Positions 1 through 13,700 of a stretch of 64,000 bases of DNA are shown here, one piece after another. The stretch lies in contig CM070604.1 in the NCBI GenBank assembly GCA_036346395.1, forward strand, positions 45,411,662 through 45,475,661, in the 5' to 3' direction. The stretch is from Hsuehochloa calcarea. Its lineage: Eukaryota > Streptophyta > Magnoliopsida > Poales > Poaceae. Each line of letters begins with the position of its first letter. Position 1 is the first letter of the stretch. Below the pieces are notes generated by a model. That model was given only the letters and a program-made list of their open reading frames with translations, was not told the DNA's origin and did no database searches. Made by a program: the position numbers and the translations under genes.

Positions 1-180
1 CAAAACTTGACATTCCCTTCTCTGCGGTAACTAACATAGTAAGTTCAATATCTGATGATTTACCTTGATAATTAATTGAAGTGTGATGATATATTATATT
101 GTAAGGTTAGGATCTTACTCCTTAAATTTATTAAATGATGAGGCTATAAGCCTATAACTAAAATCCTGCCTATTTGCTAG

Positions 181-2663
181 GTCTCTGGAGATGGATCCTT
201 CTATATTGAGGGTGCATCTGCTAGTCTTCCAGTATCAATAGCAAAGGTTCATTTGACTACCTTAATGGATCGGCTGTCTCATGCCAATTATTTACACTAA
301 AATCCTGCAGTCTAGAATCTAGCTTTATCCTTCGTTTTTTTGTTTTTTTTTTTTTTGCACCAGGTGACACTGGATGAAAAGAGAACAACGGCAACTGATT
401 TCTCTATAGTTTGGTCGTCGTCAGAGGATGTTACGAAATTTACATCCTACTTTAGCTTGCCTGAATTTATCGAGTTTCCTACTGTAATCCCTGGCCAGCG
501 TGCTTATGCTTATTTCTATGCCCCATATAATCATATTTTCCAAGGTTTGTCAGATCAAAAGCCCCCGTTATTGGTCAGAACCCACGGTAATCATCCAGAT
601 CTTTTCTTGTCGTTTTCTTGAATCTACCAAAAGTGTAGTATGTGCTATTTTCTGCAGTTTTTTCGTTTGCTGTTTTCATCAATTATATATATTTGTTCTT
701 GTTAATGTCTTTGATGATCATATTATAGCAGAAATTATCAGCAAACATGATGTTGGCTTTTCTTGTACACGTTTTATAGTACCAAAGAACGACAGTTGTT
801 TCTCTGTTAACTTCTTTTTACAGACACTGTCTGTGCTCTTATGATGGTAAAAGAGCATACAATGGTCCTACTGACTTAATTTACCAAGTTATCGAATCAC
901 TAAGGGTAGCGAAATGGGTTTTGATCCAATTGCTTGGCAAAGTATCACTAGAGAGAACTGGGAACTTTATCTTGACATTACTGCAATTTTCTAGGTGGAC
1001 CTACAGATGAAGCGCGTGGGGTTCTGGATCTTAGTGTGCAGTACTGGACGAGCCGAGGATGGGCACTTGTTGATGTTAACTATGGGGGAAGCGCGGGTAT
1101 TTAGCTCCTTGTTATCTCAGCTAATCCATCTGATGAAGAAAGTTATGCTTTCTTTGCAGATTTGATGCATGAATTATTTATTGATTTCCATCCTCTTATT
1201 TGCAAGCACCTTAATCTGTTACTGTCAAAGAACTTGACAGTGATAATAAGTATTTTCTTTATGCTTCTGGAAGGCTATGGGAGAGAATATCGAGAGAGGC
1301 TTTTAGGGCAATGGGGTGTTGTTGATGTAAATGATTGCTGCAGTTGTGCCACATTCCTGGTATGGTTTTTTCATACTGACTGACCTCTTTGCATAATTTC
1401 ATGTAGAGGATGTAATCAGCATCTTCAGTGCATAATAAGAAAAGATGAACAAATATTCTAAAATTCTTATACCATGCTGATTATTAAGGTGGAAACTGGA
1501 AGAGTAGACGGGCAACGGCTTTGTGTAACAGGAGAATCTGCTGGTGGATTCACAACTTTAGCTTGCCTGGCTTTCAGACAGACATTCAAGGCTGGTTCTT
1601 CTTTATATGGGGCAAGTTTCAAATTGCCATACATATTTTATCTTTTGGCTGCAGCTTAGTACCAGCTAAGAACTTATTCGCCTGTGGTTACCCTATGATT
1701 ATAAGCAGATTGCTGACTTAGCTTCATTGAGGGCAGGCATGCACAAGTTTGAGGCACATTACATTGACAACCTTGTCGGTAAGGAACTGTGCACTCATCT
1801 ATACTGGAGAATGGATATCCAAATTTGTTCATGTTTCATTAACAGCATCACTGTACCTCCACTATTCCAGGGAACAAACAGGCTTACTTTGAGAGATCAC
1901 CAATTAACTTTGTTGACAGATTTGCATGTCCAGTGATTTTGTTTCAAGGATTGGAAGACACGGTAAAGCTATAAAATCTGTTGTTTTTAATATCGTTAAT
2001 GTAGTTTATTAGAGATGTCTCATTAATCATCAGAAGTACATCAATATTGGTCACATACTTTTTATAAGAAAAAAACATATGTGCTAAGAATGACTTGGCG
2101 GTGTATCGCTTTTACACATTCTCACCCTGTAAACTGTTAAGCTATTCTTTTTTGCTTCTGCTCTTACCAGCTTCCATTTGTTTGATGATATTCAGGTTGT
2201 ATCACCAGAACAGGCAACAACGATATACAAGGCAATAAAGGATAAAGGTCTTCCCGTTGCTCTGGTTGAGTATGAAGGGGAACAGCACGGTTTCCGCAAG
2301 GTTAATGATTACTCTGTCTCTTTCATATCTCCTTCCACACCACACCTTCAATGTGTCACGTTGAGTACGGAAAGTAAAACACTGAGTTCCCTACCAACTT
2401 GAACTTTTTAGTTGAATATGAAAGCTGACTATTTGCTGCTGTTCTCTATCAACTTAAACGTTTAAACTAGCAGGGATAAACTCAATTTTTTTCACAACGG
2501 ATAGCGCTGACAGCTGACGTGCGTTTCTTGGAAACAGGCCGAAAACATCAAGTTTACTTTGGAGCAGCAGATGATGTTCTTCGCTAGATTAGTGGGGCAC
2601 TTCAAGGTGGCAGATGATATCACTCCAATCAAGATCGACAATTTTGATCAGTCCTCACTGTAA
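181..2663 (+). CDS. S9-family prolyl-oligopeptidase-like serine peptidase, C-terminal half (gene 1, 5' end outside window)
   Basis: Nine exons can be placed by GT/AG borders and by matching the paralogue at 3447-25744: 181-246, 364-586, 995-1096, 1274-1359, 1489-1611, 1709-1778, 1871-1962, 2196-2300 and 2538-2663. They join in phase to 330 residues plus TAA. Lengths of the first eight equal those of paralogue exons 10-17 exactly. The protein is the alpha/beta-hydrolase half of an S9 peptidase (acylaminoacyl-peptidase/DPP-like). The nucleophile motif is GESAGG, the acid lies in QGLEDT and the histidine in EGEQHGF, so the Ser-Asp-His triad is present. The intron after 1611 starts with GC (GCAAGT), a probable GC-AG intron. 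The C-terminus runs four residues past the paralogue's stop. The preceding beta-propeller exons would lie upstream of base 1. Such enzymes hydrolyse short peptides; the exact substrate cannot be read from sequence. Confidence 0.88.
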
Positions 2664-3446
2664 CCAAACAGGAATCTGCATACTGTTTAGCCATCAACTA
2701 CTCAACTTTGGATGCAACGTGATACACCTCTGGAGCAGGTTGTCCTATCTGCAGTTTTGAAAATGTCCTATCTGCAGTTCTGTATTTTCAAATAAACTCT
2801 TAGGGCTTCTAATTTACGGATGACCTTAAGGTGAGCAACCTATCTGCCTTGCCCCCTCATCAAGTGATACGTGTAGCAAAACCGTTGCTTATATGGCTAA
2901 AAAAAGAGGCTTTTTAACTCAGTGCTATGTGGAAACAAATATGCAAGTACTTTTGGAAAGTCACCACAAAACCGTAGAAGAGCCTAGATAAACTAACTTC
3001 GAGGTTTCAGCTTAATTACAAGCCTCAGAAGTCCCTTCTACCTTTGGCTCACTCGGAACTTCTAGTACAAAACTTACCCTTCTGCAATAATAATAGAAAA
3101 ACAGCTCTATTCGATTTGGGCTTAGCACCAACTTAAGCTTGGCCGATCAGGCGAGGATGGAGTACCCGAGAAGTACAGAGTTTTCATTCAGAAGGATGAT
3201 GAGGCCCCATCACAAAATAAGTTGGCTTACCAGCAATTTGCGAGACAATAGATCCCGGACCAATTGACTATACAGTGCATTGTAAGCGTGCGTTCGATCG
3301 ACCAAAACAAACGTGAACTGACGTATTAATATATTAATATACATCTAATCAGAATACATGGACAAAACTTCGATCCTGACACCACCTGTAAAAAGGTTAT
3401 GTTCCCGGAAATGTAAACTGCTTCTACACTTTGTTTCTTCAAGAGA
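2664..3446. other. Intergenic gap between convergent S9 peptidase genes
   Basis: These 783 bp separate the stop codons of two tail-to-tail paralogues and must hold both 3' UTRs and polyadenylation signals. The sequence is AT-rich with no ORF of note. A short ATTAAT repeat lies near 3325-3345. I see no transposon termini. Confidence 0.7.
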
Positions 3447-6400
3447 TCAATCGAAGTTTTCGATCTTGATTGGAGTTATATCGTCTGCCACCTCAAATTT
3501 CCCGACTAACCGAGCAAAAAACACCATCTGCTGCTCCAAGGTGAACTTGATGTTCTCAGCCTGTTCAAAATGAAAAAAAATGAAGATAAAATCCATGACA
3601 ACCTTGAAAGTTAACAGGGTTGTGAAGGTGTAAGGCAATTAATACAGTTAGCTTACAACCTTGCGGAACCCATGCTGCTCCCCTTCGTATTCAACCAAAG
3701 CAACAGGCAGACCTTTCTCTTTTAAGGCCTTGTATACTTTGCGTGCCTGATCTGGTGGTACGACCTGGAAAGCAATAAAGCAGATGAATTATTTTTGCTA
3801 GGGTACTCTCTTTCAGCTTCACACTTCCCAAGCTAAATGCAGATTGTGATTATGCATAAAACAAGAGTCAACTTTTTGGCTTATGAGATTGCATGAGACA
3901 TTTTTCACACGGTAAACTTGAAGGAATGATTATGTTAGTGGTATATTATTCCCTATGTATTTTCCTCGTTGTATAAGGAGTTACTTGCATATATGACATA
4001 TTTGTGTGTGTGTGTGTGTATATTGGCCATTGGTCTCATGATGAATACATACGCTACTCATAATATAGTATCAGAGCGAAACTAGGGTTAGGGTTTTTCC
4101 CACGTGACCGCTGTCGGCCTCCTCCGTCGTCGGTTGCTGCCCTCCTGCAGTTGCCTCTGCTCTGCTTCTCCTTGTGCTCCCGACACTTCATCTTCACTCA
4201 GGGCCACCCGAGATTTTCTTCGCTCGGGTTTCTAGTCACTGCGGTTCTTCATCGAACGCCCGCTGAAGACATCGCTGTGCCTCCGTGCTTCATCTTCGTC
4301 TTTCACTGCCCAAGCCCGGTTGCGCCTCTTCTGCCCCCGAGCCCGATTGCGCCTCTTCAACCGCCCGAGCCTGGTTGCGCCTCTTCCGCCGAAGTTGTTC
4401 GAAGCCGTGAGGGAGCCGTTTCGCGCCGCGACACAATCAAGCGTCGCCTAGTTTCCCGCGCCTTTGGGGAGACGCCCAGGAGTTGAGTCGCCGCCGTCGC
4501 TCCACCCGGGTCTTCCGCACGAGTCGCCGCCGTTCGGCCTATCGTGTCGCCGCCGCCGCTTCCGCCGCCTGCCGCCGCCGCCGCCGCCGCTTGTGCACCG
4601 CCGCCGCCGGAAGCCTAGTTCCCCTGTGCGCGTTTGTGTTTTCTAGCAGGACGAGTAGGCCTTGGGCTCCTTTCACGTGAGTCGGCCTGGAAAAAAAGAG
4701 AAGAAAAAGAAACATATCTTCAGGCATTGTTTCTGTTCCTCGCTGCCCAGTGATCTTCGATGGTCTCAATTATCGGAACTGGTTTCAGCACATGAGTCTC
4801 CACATGCGTGGTCAGCGTCTTTGGGATTTTCTCACCGGCGAGATGCCTTGTCCGCCTACACCTACTCCACCTGTTGACCCCGTGCTTCCGAAGGATGCTT
4901 CTGAAGACACTCGTAAAGAGGTATCTGATGCTTTTGAGGATATCCTGGAGACTTTTCAAACTCAGTATGCTACCTATAAGACATGGGTTGATAAGAATGC
5001 ATGTGCCTCTGCTATCCTGGTTACTAGCATGGAAATGCATCTCACTAGGGATGTGGTTGGCTTAGATTCAGCACAGTTGATGTGGACACATTTGCGCAAC
5101 CGCTACGAGCCGTTTGGTGATTCCTTGTATCTTTCTGTTGTACGTCAGGAGCAGTTGCAATTGGGAGATGCCATTGTGGACGAGTTATATGCCCAATTGT
5201 CTGCGGTATAGCGTCAGATTGACTCTTTGGGACCAGATATTTGCCACACTTGCCAGTGTTGTCAGCGTTAGCAGTCTCACTTGGAGCTTCATCGCATCTA
5301 CGAATTCTTGACCTGTCTCTGGGCTGAGTATGAGTAGACTCGTGCTCAATTGATGGCACGCCACCCTCGTGTGACTCTGTTGGAGGCCCTTGTAGCTGTT
5401 CGCGCTGAGGAGATTCGCCTTCGTGTTGCGAGTTTGCTGTCGTCGCTGTCTTTTCCTTCGATTCTGGCAACTCCTCCAGTTTCTATACCCGCTACGTCTT
5501 CAGCTCCTTCGCAAGTGGTGCCTTCACCAATAACAGCTGCTACAAGAAGGATTTACGTCGTGGTGGCCATCCTCCAAAGGGCACTGGCAGTTCCTCCTCT
5601 CAGAGGAGCTCTGGTGCTTCTGATTCTCAGGAGTTTCTCACACGGCTACGTCGCATGGCTACTTTTACATCGTCTGGTTCGGCTGGTTCGGGTGCACAGT
5701 CTTCTAGTAAGATACCACCTTCTACTCCTTCCTCAGGTATATCACCTCGGATTCTTAACTCTGGTGCTTCCTCCTTCCTCAGGTATATCACTTTGGATTC
5801 TTGACTCTGGTGCTTCCTTTCATATGACATCTGATTCCAACAGTCTCACTTCTATTGGTCCTCTAGCTGACCCTATCACTGTTCAGATAGCAGGTGGTAC
5901 CTCTCTGTCGTAGGACCAGGCACTCTTTCAAATTCCTCTTTTCATGTTCCTGTTGTTTCTTATATTCTCAAACTAACCATGCAGCTCATATCTACCGGTC
6001 AACTTACCGATCATGGTTGTCGTGTTATTCTAGATTATGATTCTTGTTCTGTTCAGGATCGACGCACGGGGTCTCTAGTTGGTACTTGCTACAAGGCTCG
6101 TCTCGTGGCATATGATTTTCAGCAGGAGTATGGTCGTGATTATGATGAAACTTTTGCTCCTGTGGCTCACATGACCACCGTTCGCACTCTTGTTGTGGCG
6201 TCTGTTCGGGCATGGTTCATCTCTCAGCTTGATATCAAAGTGTCTTTCTCGATGGCGAGCTGTGTGAGGAGGTTTATATGTACCTGTTCCTGAGGGTATA
6301 GTTTGTCGCCTTCGTCGATCTCTTTATGGCCTCAAGCAAGTTTCTCGTGCTTGGTTTGATCGTTTCTCTTCTGTTGTCACTGCAGCTGGTTTCTCTGCCA

Positions 6401-9400
6401 GTGCTCATGATCCTGCTCTTTTTATTCACACTTTGTCTCGTGGTCGGACACTTCTCCTTTTATATGTTGATGATATGATCATTACTGGAGATAATTCTCA
6501 GTACATCACTTTTGTCAATGAATGTCTTAATGAATAGTTTCTCATGTCAGATCTGGGTCCTCTTCACTACTTTCTTGGGGTTGAGGTTATTTCTACGCCT
6601 GAGGGCTTCTATCTGTCCCAAGAAAAGTATATCCAGAATCTTCTTGATCGTGCTTCTCTTACTGATTAGCACACCGCTGAGACTCTCATGGAGCTTAATG
6701 TTCATCTTCGGCCCACTGATGGTGAGCCTCTTACTGATCCTACTCGCTATCATCACTTTGTTGAGAGTCTTGTTTATCTGACATTCACTCGTCCTGGCAT
6801 TTCGTACTCTCTGCATATCTTGAGTCAGTTTGTTTTTGTTCCCACTCAGCTTCACTATAGTCATCTTCTTCGTGTTCTACGTTATCTTCGTGGAACCATC
6901 ACTCGTTGTCTGTTTTTCCCTCGCTCTAGCTCTTTACAGCTTCAGACATATTCTGATGCCACCTAGGCTAGTGATCACTCTGATCGCTGGTCTCTCTCTG
7001 CCTATTTTGTTTTTTTTGGGTGATTCTCACTGCTTGGAAGACTAAGAAGCAGACAGTAGTCTCTCGTTCGAGTGCTGAGGCTGAGTTGCAAGCTATGGTT
7101 TTGTTGACTGCGTAGGTTACTTGGCTACGGTGGTTACTTGAGGATTTTGGTGTTTCTGTTTCAGCACCTACTCTTTTGTCTGACAGTACAGGGGCTATTA
7201 GCATTGCTAAAGATCTAGTGAAGCATGAGCTTACAAAGTATATTGGTGTTGATGCTTCCTATATGCGGACACAGGTGCAGGACCAAGTTGTTGCTCTTCA
7301 GTATGTGCCTTCAAAACTTCAGTTGGCAGACTTCTTCACAAAGGCACAGACTAGAGCCCAGCACAGCTTCTATCTCTCCAAACTTAGTATTGTTGATACA
7401 CCATAAGTTTGCAGAGAGGTGTTAGATGTATATTATTGTCTGTATATTTTTCCCGTTGTATAAGGGGTTATCAATATATATATTATACATGTACTTGTAT
7501 ATATATTAACAATTGGCCTCATAATGAATACATGCGTTATTCATAACATATTCATCTTAAAATATTTTTACAACACCATTATTGAATTCATTTTTTACTT
7601 CAAAAAATTTGCCTCCACATTTTGGCATCCAAATCTGAGAAAATGGAACCTCGAAGTTAAGCCTATACCTTTCTTCTGCCATCTCTCCAAGTTCAGGTCC
7701 AAAACTTGCCAATTTGTTTACAAAGAAATAAAAAGTGACTATGGGATTTGTTAATTATCTGGGCTACTAAATATTTTAATCAAATACCTAGAAAACCTTA
7801 TGAGGATATGGAAGCACCAACATTAGTTTTACAGGAGGAACTAAAATACGATAACCTGAAGAAGAAAAAAAAAGATGTGTGTAATACACTACAGTACAAA
7901 CAGTGTTAGATATGTCTAGGTATAGTGTTCTTTGCATATTCCCTGCACTCGTAACTTGTATATTTTAACCTTTGGCCCATTGGAATAGAATCAATGGTTC
8001 ATTCCAATATGGTATGATAGCACATGGCTCTCCAAAAACCCTAACCACTCCTCTACTCCCACTGACGTGACCACCGCCATCCGCCCCAGGCTCCTCTGCT
8101 CCGCATGCGTTCTCTACTCCGTGCGTCCTCGAGCCCAGATCTGCCTCCACCGCGTCAGATCCGCCGTCGCCGATCCAGCTACGCTGTGGCCGCCCTGGAT
8201 CTTAGCTCCTTTGCTCGCCCCGCGCCCCTAGGCGACTTTCTCTGCTCTAGTTTCACCACACCTCCGGATCGACACAGCCCCGAGCAGACTCCTCTCCCTC
8301 GAGCCGCCCTGACGCTTTCGAGCTCGCCTCACCGCCCGAGCGCCACCTCCCCCAGGCTCGCCTCTACTCCGGAGTTGCGCCCGAGCCACCACCGCCCCGA
8401 GCCTCCCTATGCTCGGGGCTGTCTCACCTCGAGTTACAGCCGCCGCCCCTATCCCTCTAGTGATTATGTTTCTACTCGTCCTTTTGATTTTGTTCACTCT
8501 GATGTTTGAGGTCCGACTCCATTTGTTTCAAAAAGGGGTCATCGATATTATGTAATCTTTATTGATGATTATTCTCGACATACTTGGATCTACTTCATAT
8601 CCTCTCGCAGTCAGGTTCTCTCTATTTACCAAATGTTCGCCACCATGGTTCGCACTCAGTTTGATCCAGTCATTCATGTGTTTCGTGTTGACTCTATTGG
8701 TGAGTACATGTCTGCTGCTTTGCGTCGCTTTCTCCCTTAGCAGGGCACTCTTCCCTAGTACTCTTGTCCTGGTGTTCACGCACATAATGATGTCTTTGAG
8801 CGTAAACATCGTCGCTTGCTTGAGACAACTCGCGCTCTCCTGCTTGTCTCTTCTGTTCCACCTCACTTCTAGGCTGAGGTAGTCTCCACTGCTCCTTTCC
8901 TCATCAACATGCAGTCTTCCACTGCTCTTTAGGGTTCTACTCCTATCGAATCTCTACGGTCAGGCTCCAGAGTATATTCCAAAGCATAAGGGTCGCTGCT
9001 ACGACCATGTTGCTCGCCGGATGAGAATCTCTCGAGATATCACATTCGATGAGTCCCGATCTTACTACCCCTGTCCCTCTACTATCAGCTCAGATTCTCT
9101 TGTTGAGTCAATCTTCTTTCTGACATTTCCTGGCCATCAGCTATCCACTTCTGTTTCGCTTCCGCCTCCACATTTTCGCTTCCCTCTCCTCCAGCTCCAC
9201 CTATCCCTCCCCTACGAAGTTTCCTTCCAGAACCCCAAGAGTCAAAAGTGCCAGCATTAGCATAGCTGCTGGATATTGTCTCAACCCAAGGTGCAACATA
9301 CCTTTTAATATAGTTAGATTTTACCTCATAAAACTGTTACACGATATGTATCAACACTGAAATGCATGGTTCCACCAACAAATGTACCTGTGTATTCATA

Positions 9401-10694
9401 ATAACTAATGTAGTTGATGGTCAGCAATATACCTTATCATCCAGACCTTGAAACAAAATCACTGGGCATGTAAATTTATCAACAAAGTTGATCGGTGATC
9501 TCTCATAGTAAGCTCTTTCATTTCCTGAAGGATAGGGTAGAAGAAGTAATTATTAAATCACAGCAAGGAATTGGGTTAAATATCTTTCTCCAAAACAGAA
9601 ATGATGAGATACTTTCTTACCTACAAGATTGTCGATATAATGGGACTCAAATTTGTGTGTCTCTGCTCTCAACAAAGACAAGTCACCAATCTGCTCATTA
9701 ATTTGGCAACAGAGTTAGTTCTTATGGCTATTTAAAGAAAAGACAAATAGTAAATGACTAAATTATAACCACCAAAAGGGTGCGATTTCACTAATCCATA
9801 ATCCAACAGCTTTTTCATTTGGTCTACTAATGCAAATTACCAAGCATAACTATGCAGTATTGCTTTAGCACATTTATTTTAGAAAATAAGTCAAGTTTGT
9901 TAAATTCTCAGTTCTATCTATCATGGTTATTAAAGCATCGCCTAAGCGACGCGTAGGCAGTAAGGCGGTCAGGAGGGCATCGCCAAGGCCTCACCTTGCC
10001 AAGCATGGCTATGGCTATGGCGTCCGCCCTGCAAAGCACCGACACGCCTGGAAGGCGCCGTGTCCGTGTCGGACACCGTGTCGGACACGGACACGGCTCC
10101 GACACGGCTCCGACACGTATTCCAGGCGTGTCGGAAATTTGCATCGCGAAAATAAATAAAAACAAATTCGACACGACGGACACGCTTGGCGCGTGTCGGA
10201 CACGTATTGGACCATTCATTCGGCCTATCTCCCATCCTAACCCTACCTCTCCTCTCCAGCTCTCCCCCTGTCCCCATCCCCATCTCACTCCGCCTCTCGC
10301 AGTCGCAGCCACCCAGCCCGACGCCGCCCTACGCTGCGTGCCGCCGCCGCCGCCGACCCGACGCCGCTTTTTGCGATCTTTGCTCTGCTGCCGACACCGT
10401 TCACGCTCCTGCGCCGACGCTGTTGTTCGCTTCCTCCTCTGCGCGCCGCTTCTTTGCGCCGACGCCGACGCTGCTTCTTCTTGCGCGACGCCGACGCCGC
10501 TGGTCTCGCGCCGACGCCATTGCCTGCTCTGTTCTGCTCCTCCTCGCCGCTGCTTGCTCCTCCTCTCTCTCTGCTGCTCCCCGACGCCGAGTTGCCGACG
10601 CCGCCCTGCTGCTGCTGCCCCCTGCTTGGTCGCCAGATTTGGACTTGCTTCGGTGAGTGCTTGACTGCTTGTGCATACTGGCATACTGTGCATT

Positions 10695-10737
<43 letters not shown>

Positions 10738-13700
10738 CCGTGTCCCCGTGTCGCTATTTTTTAGAAAATGGCGAATCCCGTGTCTGATACGTGTCGTGTC
10801 CGACACCCGTGTCCGTGCATCCTAGCGTCCGCCTCATGGCCAAGGTGTCCCCATGGTGCCGCTTAGGCGGCGTTTGGCGTCGGTGACGGCGAGAGATGGC
10901 AATACTAGAGCGGGCCAGTGGGGAAAAATTGAAGAGAACCTGTCGGTGTTGTCGCATGAACCCTAGCGCCTCCATCCCTGGCCTCTTCTCCCTCCCGACC
11001 TTCCCCTCTCTCCTCCCCACCACCATCTGCTCTACTTCTCTCCCGATCTCCCCCTCCGTCCCGGCCTCCCCCTCGCAGATAGGGGAGGCACGAAGGGGGA
11101 GACGCAAGAGGTGGAGGCCGGGAGGGGGAGGCGCGAGAGGGGAGGCCGGGAGGGGGAGGCGCATGTGCTGTGTGTGTTTGCTGTGTTGTGTGTGTGTTTG
11201 CTGTGTTGTGTGTGTGTGCTTGTTGTGCTGTGTGCGCGCTTGCTTGCTATGTGTGCGCTTTGTTGTGCTGTATGTGTGTGTGCTTGCTCTGTATGCTTAT
11301 GCTACTTATGAATGATCCAAAACAGAAGGCAAAGTCTAAGATGTGAGTGTGACAGCCCGACAAGGAGTCTCAAGCCTCTGTTGTGCAACAAAGTTCTAGG
11401 ACAGCCGACATGTGAGTGTGATAGCAATCGAAGATGGTGATGGAGAGAACATGGATGCTACTACCAATTTAGATGAGTTCAGGATGGATGACTTTTGATA
11501 TATGAGAGATGTGGACTTATGTTATTGTTGTGGAGTGTGGACTTATCTTAAACCATTAGACTCTAAGCTTGTAGACTTATTTTATTGTTGTGGACTTGTA
11601 TTGGTTATGTCGTTCTTGTTATGTTACTCATTATTCATGTAATCGTATATTTGATTCTCAATTTTTCACTTCATTATTGTCCCACTTTCGTGTAGCTTGT
11701 TTCTTGGAAGAAGAGAGGAGATGAGAGATTATCAACAAGCTATGTTACTCAATCCATATTTACTCAATTAATTGGAATTTGAATTACTGTAATGTATTGT
11801 AACAAGCAACATGTTGGAACTTACAATGGGGATGGATGCTACATGGGCTCAAGAACCAGCAACATCAAGGTATGCATATGCTACTAATTGCTGATTTAAT
11901 TTGCTGTCATACTATGTTATAATATGTGTATAGCGTCGCCTCGCCGCACGCCTTAAGCGCTTTGGCGGTAAAAAGATAGTGAGTCGCCTCGCCTCGCCTT
12001 GTGGCTTTAATAACCTTGCTATCTATCAAGCAATAAGACACACTAAGGGTGTGCACAAGACCAAAAAATGTTCTTGAATGTACCCATCTTTTGGCAGGCC
12101 CAGAGATGCAGCTAATCAGGCAACTGAAACTTGGAGAAGGACAAAGCGGATGAATGGACAATTATCTAGCCAAAATAGAAAATAAACGCAACTCATGCAT
12201 GGAGAATATACAGGTCATACTAAGACTACCATTTTGAGATTGCAGGCACTATTTACAAGAAAAGAAATCTAGAAGATGCGGAACCTATTGAGTTACTATC
12301 TGGTGTACATTTATGGCAAACCGAAAAATAACAGAATCCTAGAAAGATGAAACTTACACCATACAAAGAAGCTCCAGCCTTGAATGTATCTCTGAACGCA
12401 AGTGAAGCTATAGTAGTGTATCCACCTGCTGATCTCCCAGTTATACAAAGGCGTTGCTCATCTACTTTCCCATTCTCCACCTTAACAATGAATTAAGGTG
12501 CATTGTTATCATTGATAAAAATGCTACTATAATATCACAACCATTGCTGATAGGATGTACCAGGAATCTTGCACAACTGCAACAATCATCAACATCAACA
12601 ATACCCCATTTCTCCAATAGTCTCTCTCGGTACTCTCTCCCATAACCTTCAGTTTATGTTTCAATACAATTTAACATATAGTAGTAAGAATTAATGATTT
12701 AAATGACCTAGAGCCTTAGTCACAATCAAATACAGCCCATAGCTAACAAACAAAGAGTTTTCAACATTTTACATAAAGGGTGGAACCTAAACAGTGAAAG
12801 TTAGAGGACAAACCAGTGCTTCCTCCATAGTTAACATCAAGAAATGCCCACCCTCGACTTGTCCAATACTGGACACTAAGGTCCAGAATTCCACGTGTTT
12901 CAGCTGTAGGTCCTCCTGAAAATGGGGGAGGGGGGAATCTCAGCACCATGGTTTTGTCATCATGGAAAAGTGGAAAAGAAAGTATCCAATAACCTACTCG
13001 ACAAACCAAATTCTTTTTAATCGAATAAACAAAGAAAAACACATACTGAGCTTGAGTGTAAATCCTGAATATAACTAATAACAGTTAAGCCCAAAGAACT
13101 GCATTGTTGTTTTTTTATGTCAAAGTTAATTATTTCAAGACCGCAAAAGGCTTCAATAATTCACTTACCATGTGTTTTGACAAGCAACGGAGGTTTTTCG
13201 TCTGGCAAACCTTGAAAATTGGGATTTGAAGGTGGGTAGAAATAGGCATAAGCCTTCCCACCAGGGCTGGATGTAGGGAACTCAATAAATTCTGGTGTGC
13301 TGAAGAAAGTTTTATATTGCACAACATCTGGTGAGGAGGACCAAACTATTGAGAAACTAATTACTTTTGTTTTGTTCTCATCCAAAGACACCTGGGTAAA
13401 AACAAAACATATGCGCTTCATCAGTTGATGCACTAACACATCATCAATACAAAAACAAAAATGTGGATTTGACATCTTATAAACCTTTGCAATTGACATT
13501 GGAACACTTGCAGAGGCACCTTCGATATAGAAGTAATCATTTCCAGTAACCTGCCAGACGACAGTAGAGGTTATCACAATTCACAACCACCAGTGTGGAA
13601 TTCAAGTAACAAACCAAGACAGATACATGAAACAAAAATATATACTTAAATGTTCATATAGAAGCGATGCAGATTCTGATGCTTACCACATTGGATAAAT

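Larger units (their letters stand above)
3933..7548 (+). mobile_element. Ty1-copia retrotransposon, short LTRs, integrase deleted (intron 16 of gene 2)
   Basis: LTRs of about 130 bp (3933-4065 and 7420-7548) start TGTTAG; the right one ends AACA and the left one AATA. A tRNA-Met type primer site (TAGTATCAGAGC, one base off) follows the left LTR at 4066, and a purine tract GCAGAGAGG precedes the right one. Order is LTR, leader, gag, protease, reverse transcriptase, RNase H, LTR; the integrase is absent. The left LTR has a (TG)n run at 4003-4019 that the right one lacks. No clean target duplication is visible, so this is an old copy. It lies antisense within intron 16 of gene 2. Confidence 0.85.
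9922..12018. mobile_element. hAT-superfamily DNA transposon in intron 14 of gene 2
   Basis: Termini are near-perfect inverted repeats: CATGGTTATTAAAGC on the left and the complement of CAAGGTTATTAAAGC on the right. They are flanked by an exact 8-bp duplication, CTATCTAT, at 9914-9921 and 12019-12026, the hAT signature. Sub-terminal regions carry GCCTAAGCG/GGCGG-type motifs. No intact transposase ORF is seen, so it looks non-autonomous. A Mutator-like element (10029-10824) is nested inside. Confidence 0.83.

Noticed and set aside
4720..5040. 106-codon minus-strand ORF opposite copia gag
   Set aside because: Antisense shadow of the UBN2-like gag reading frame.
9914..10693. 259-codon minus-strand ORF, very Arg/Ala/Gln-rich
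   Set aside because: Composition-driven; it overlaps equally long ORFs in four other frames and crosses a Mutator-like terminus and target duplication.
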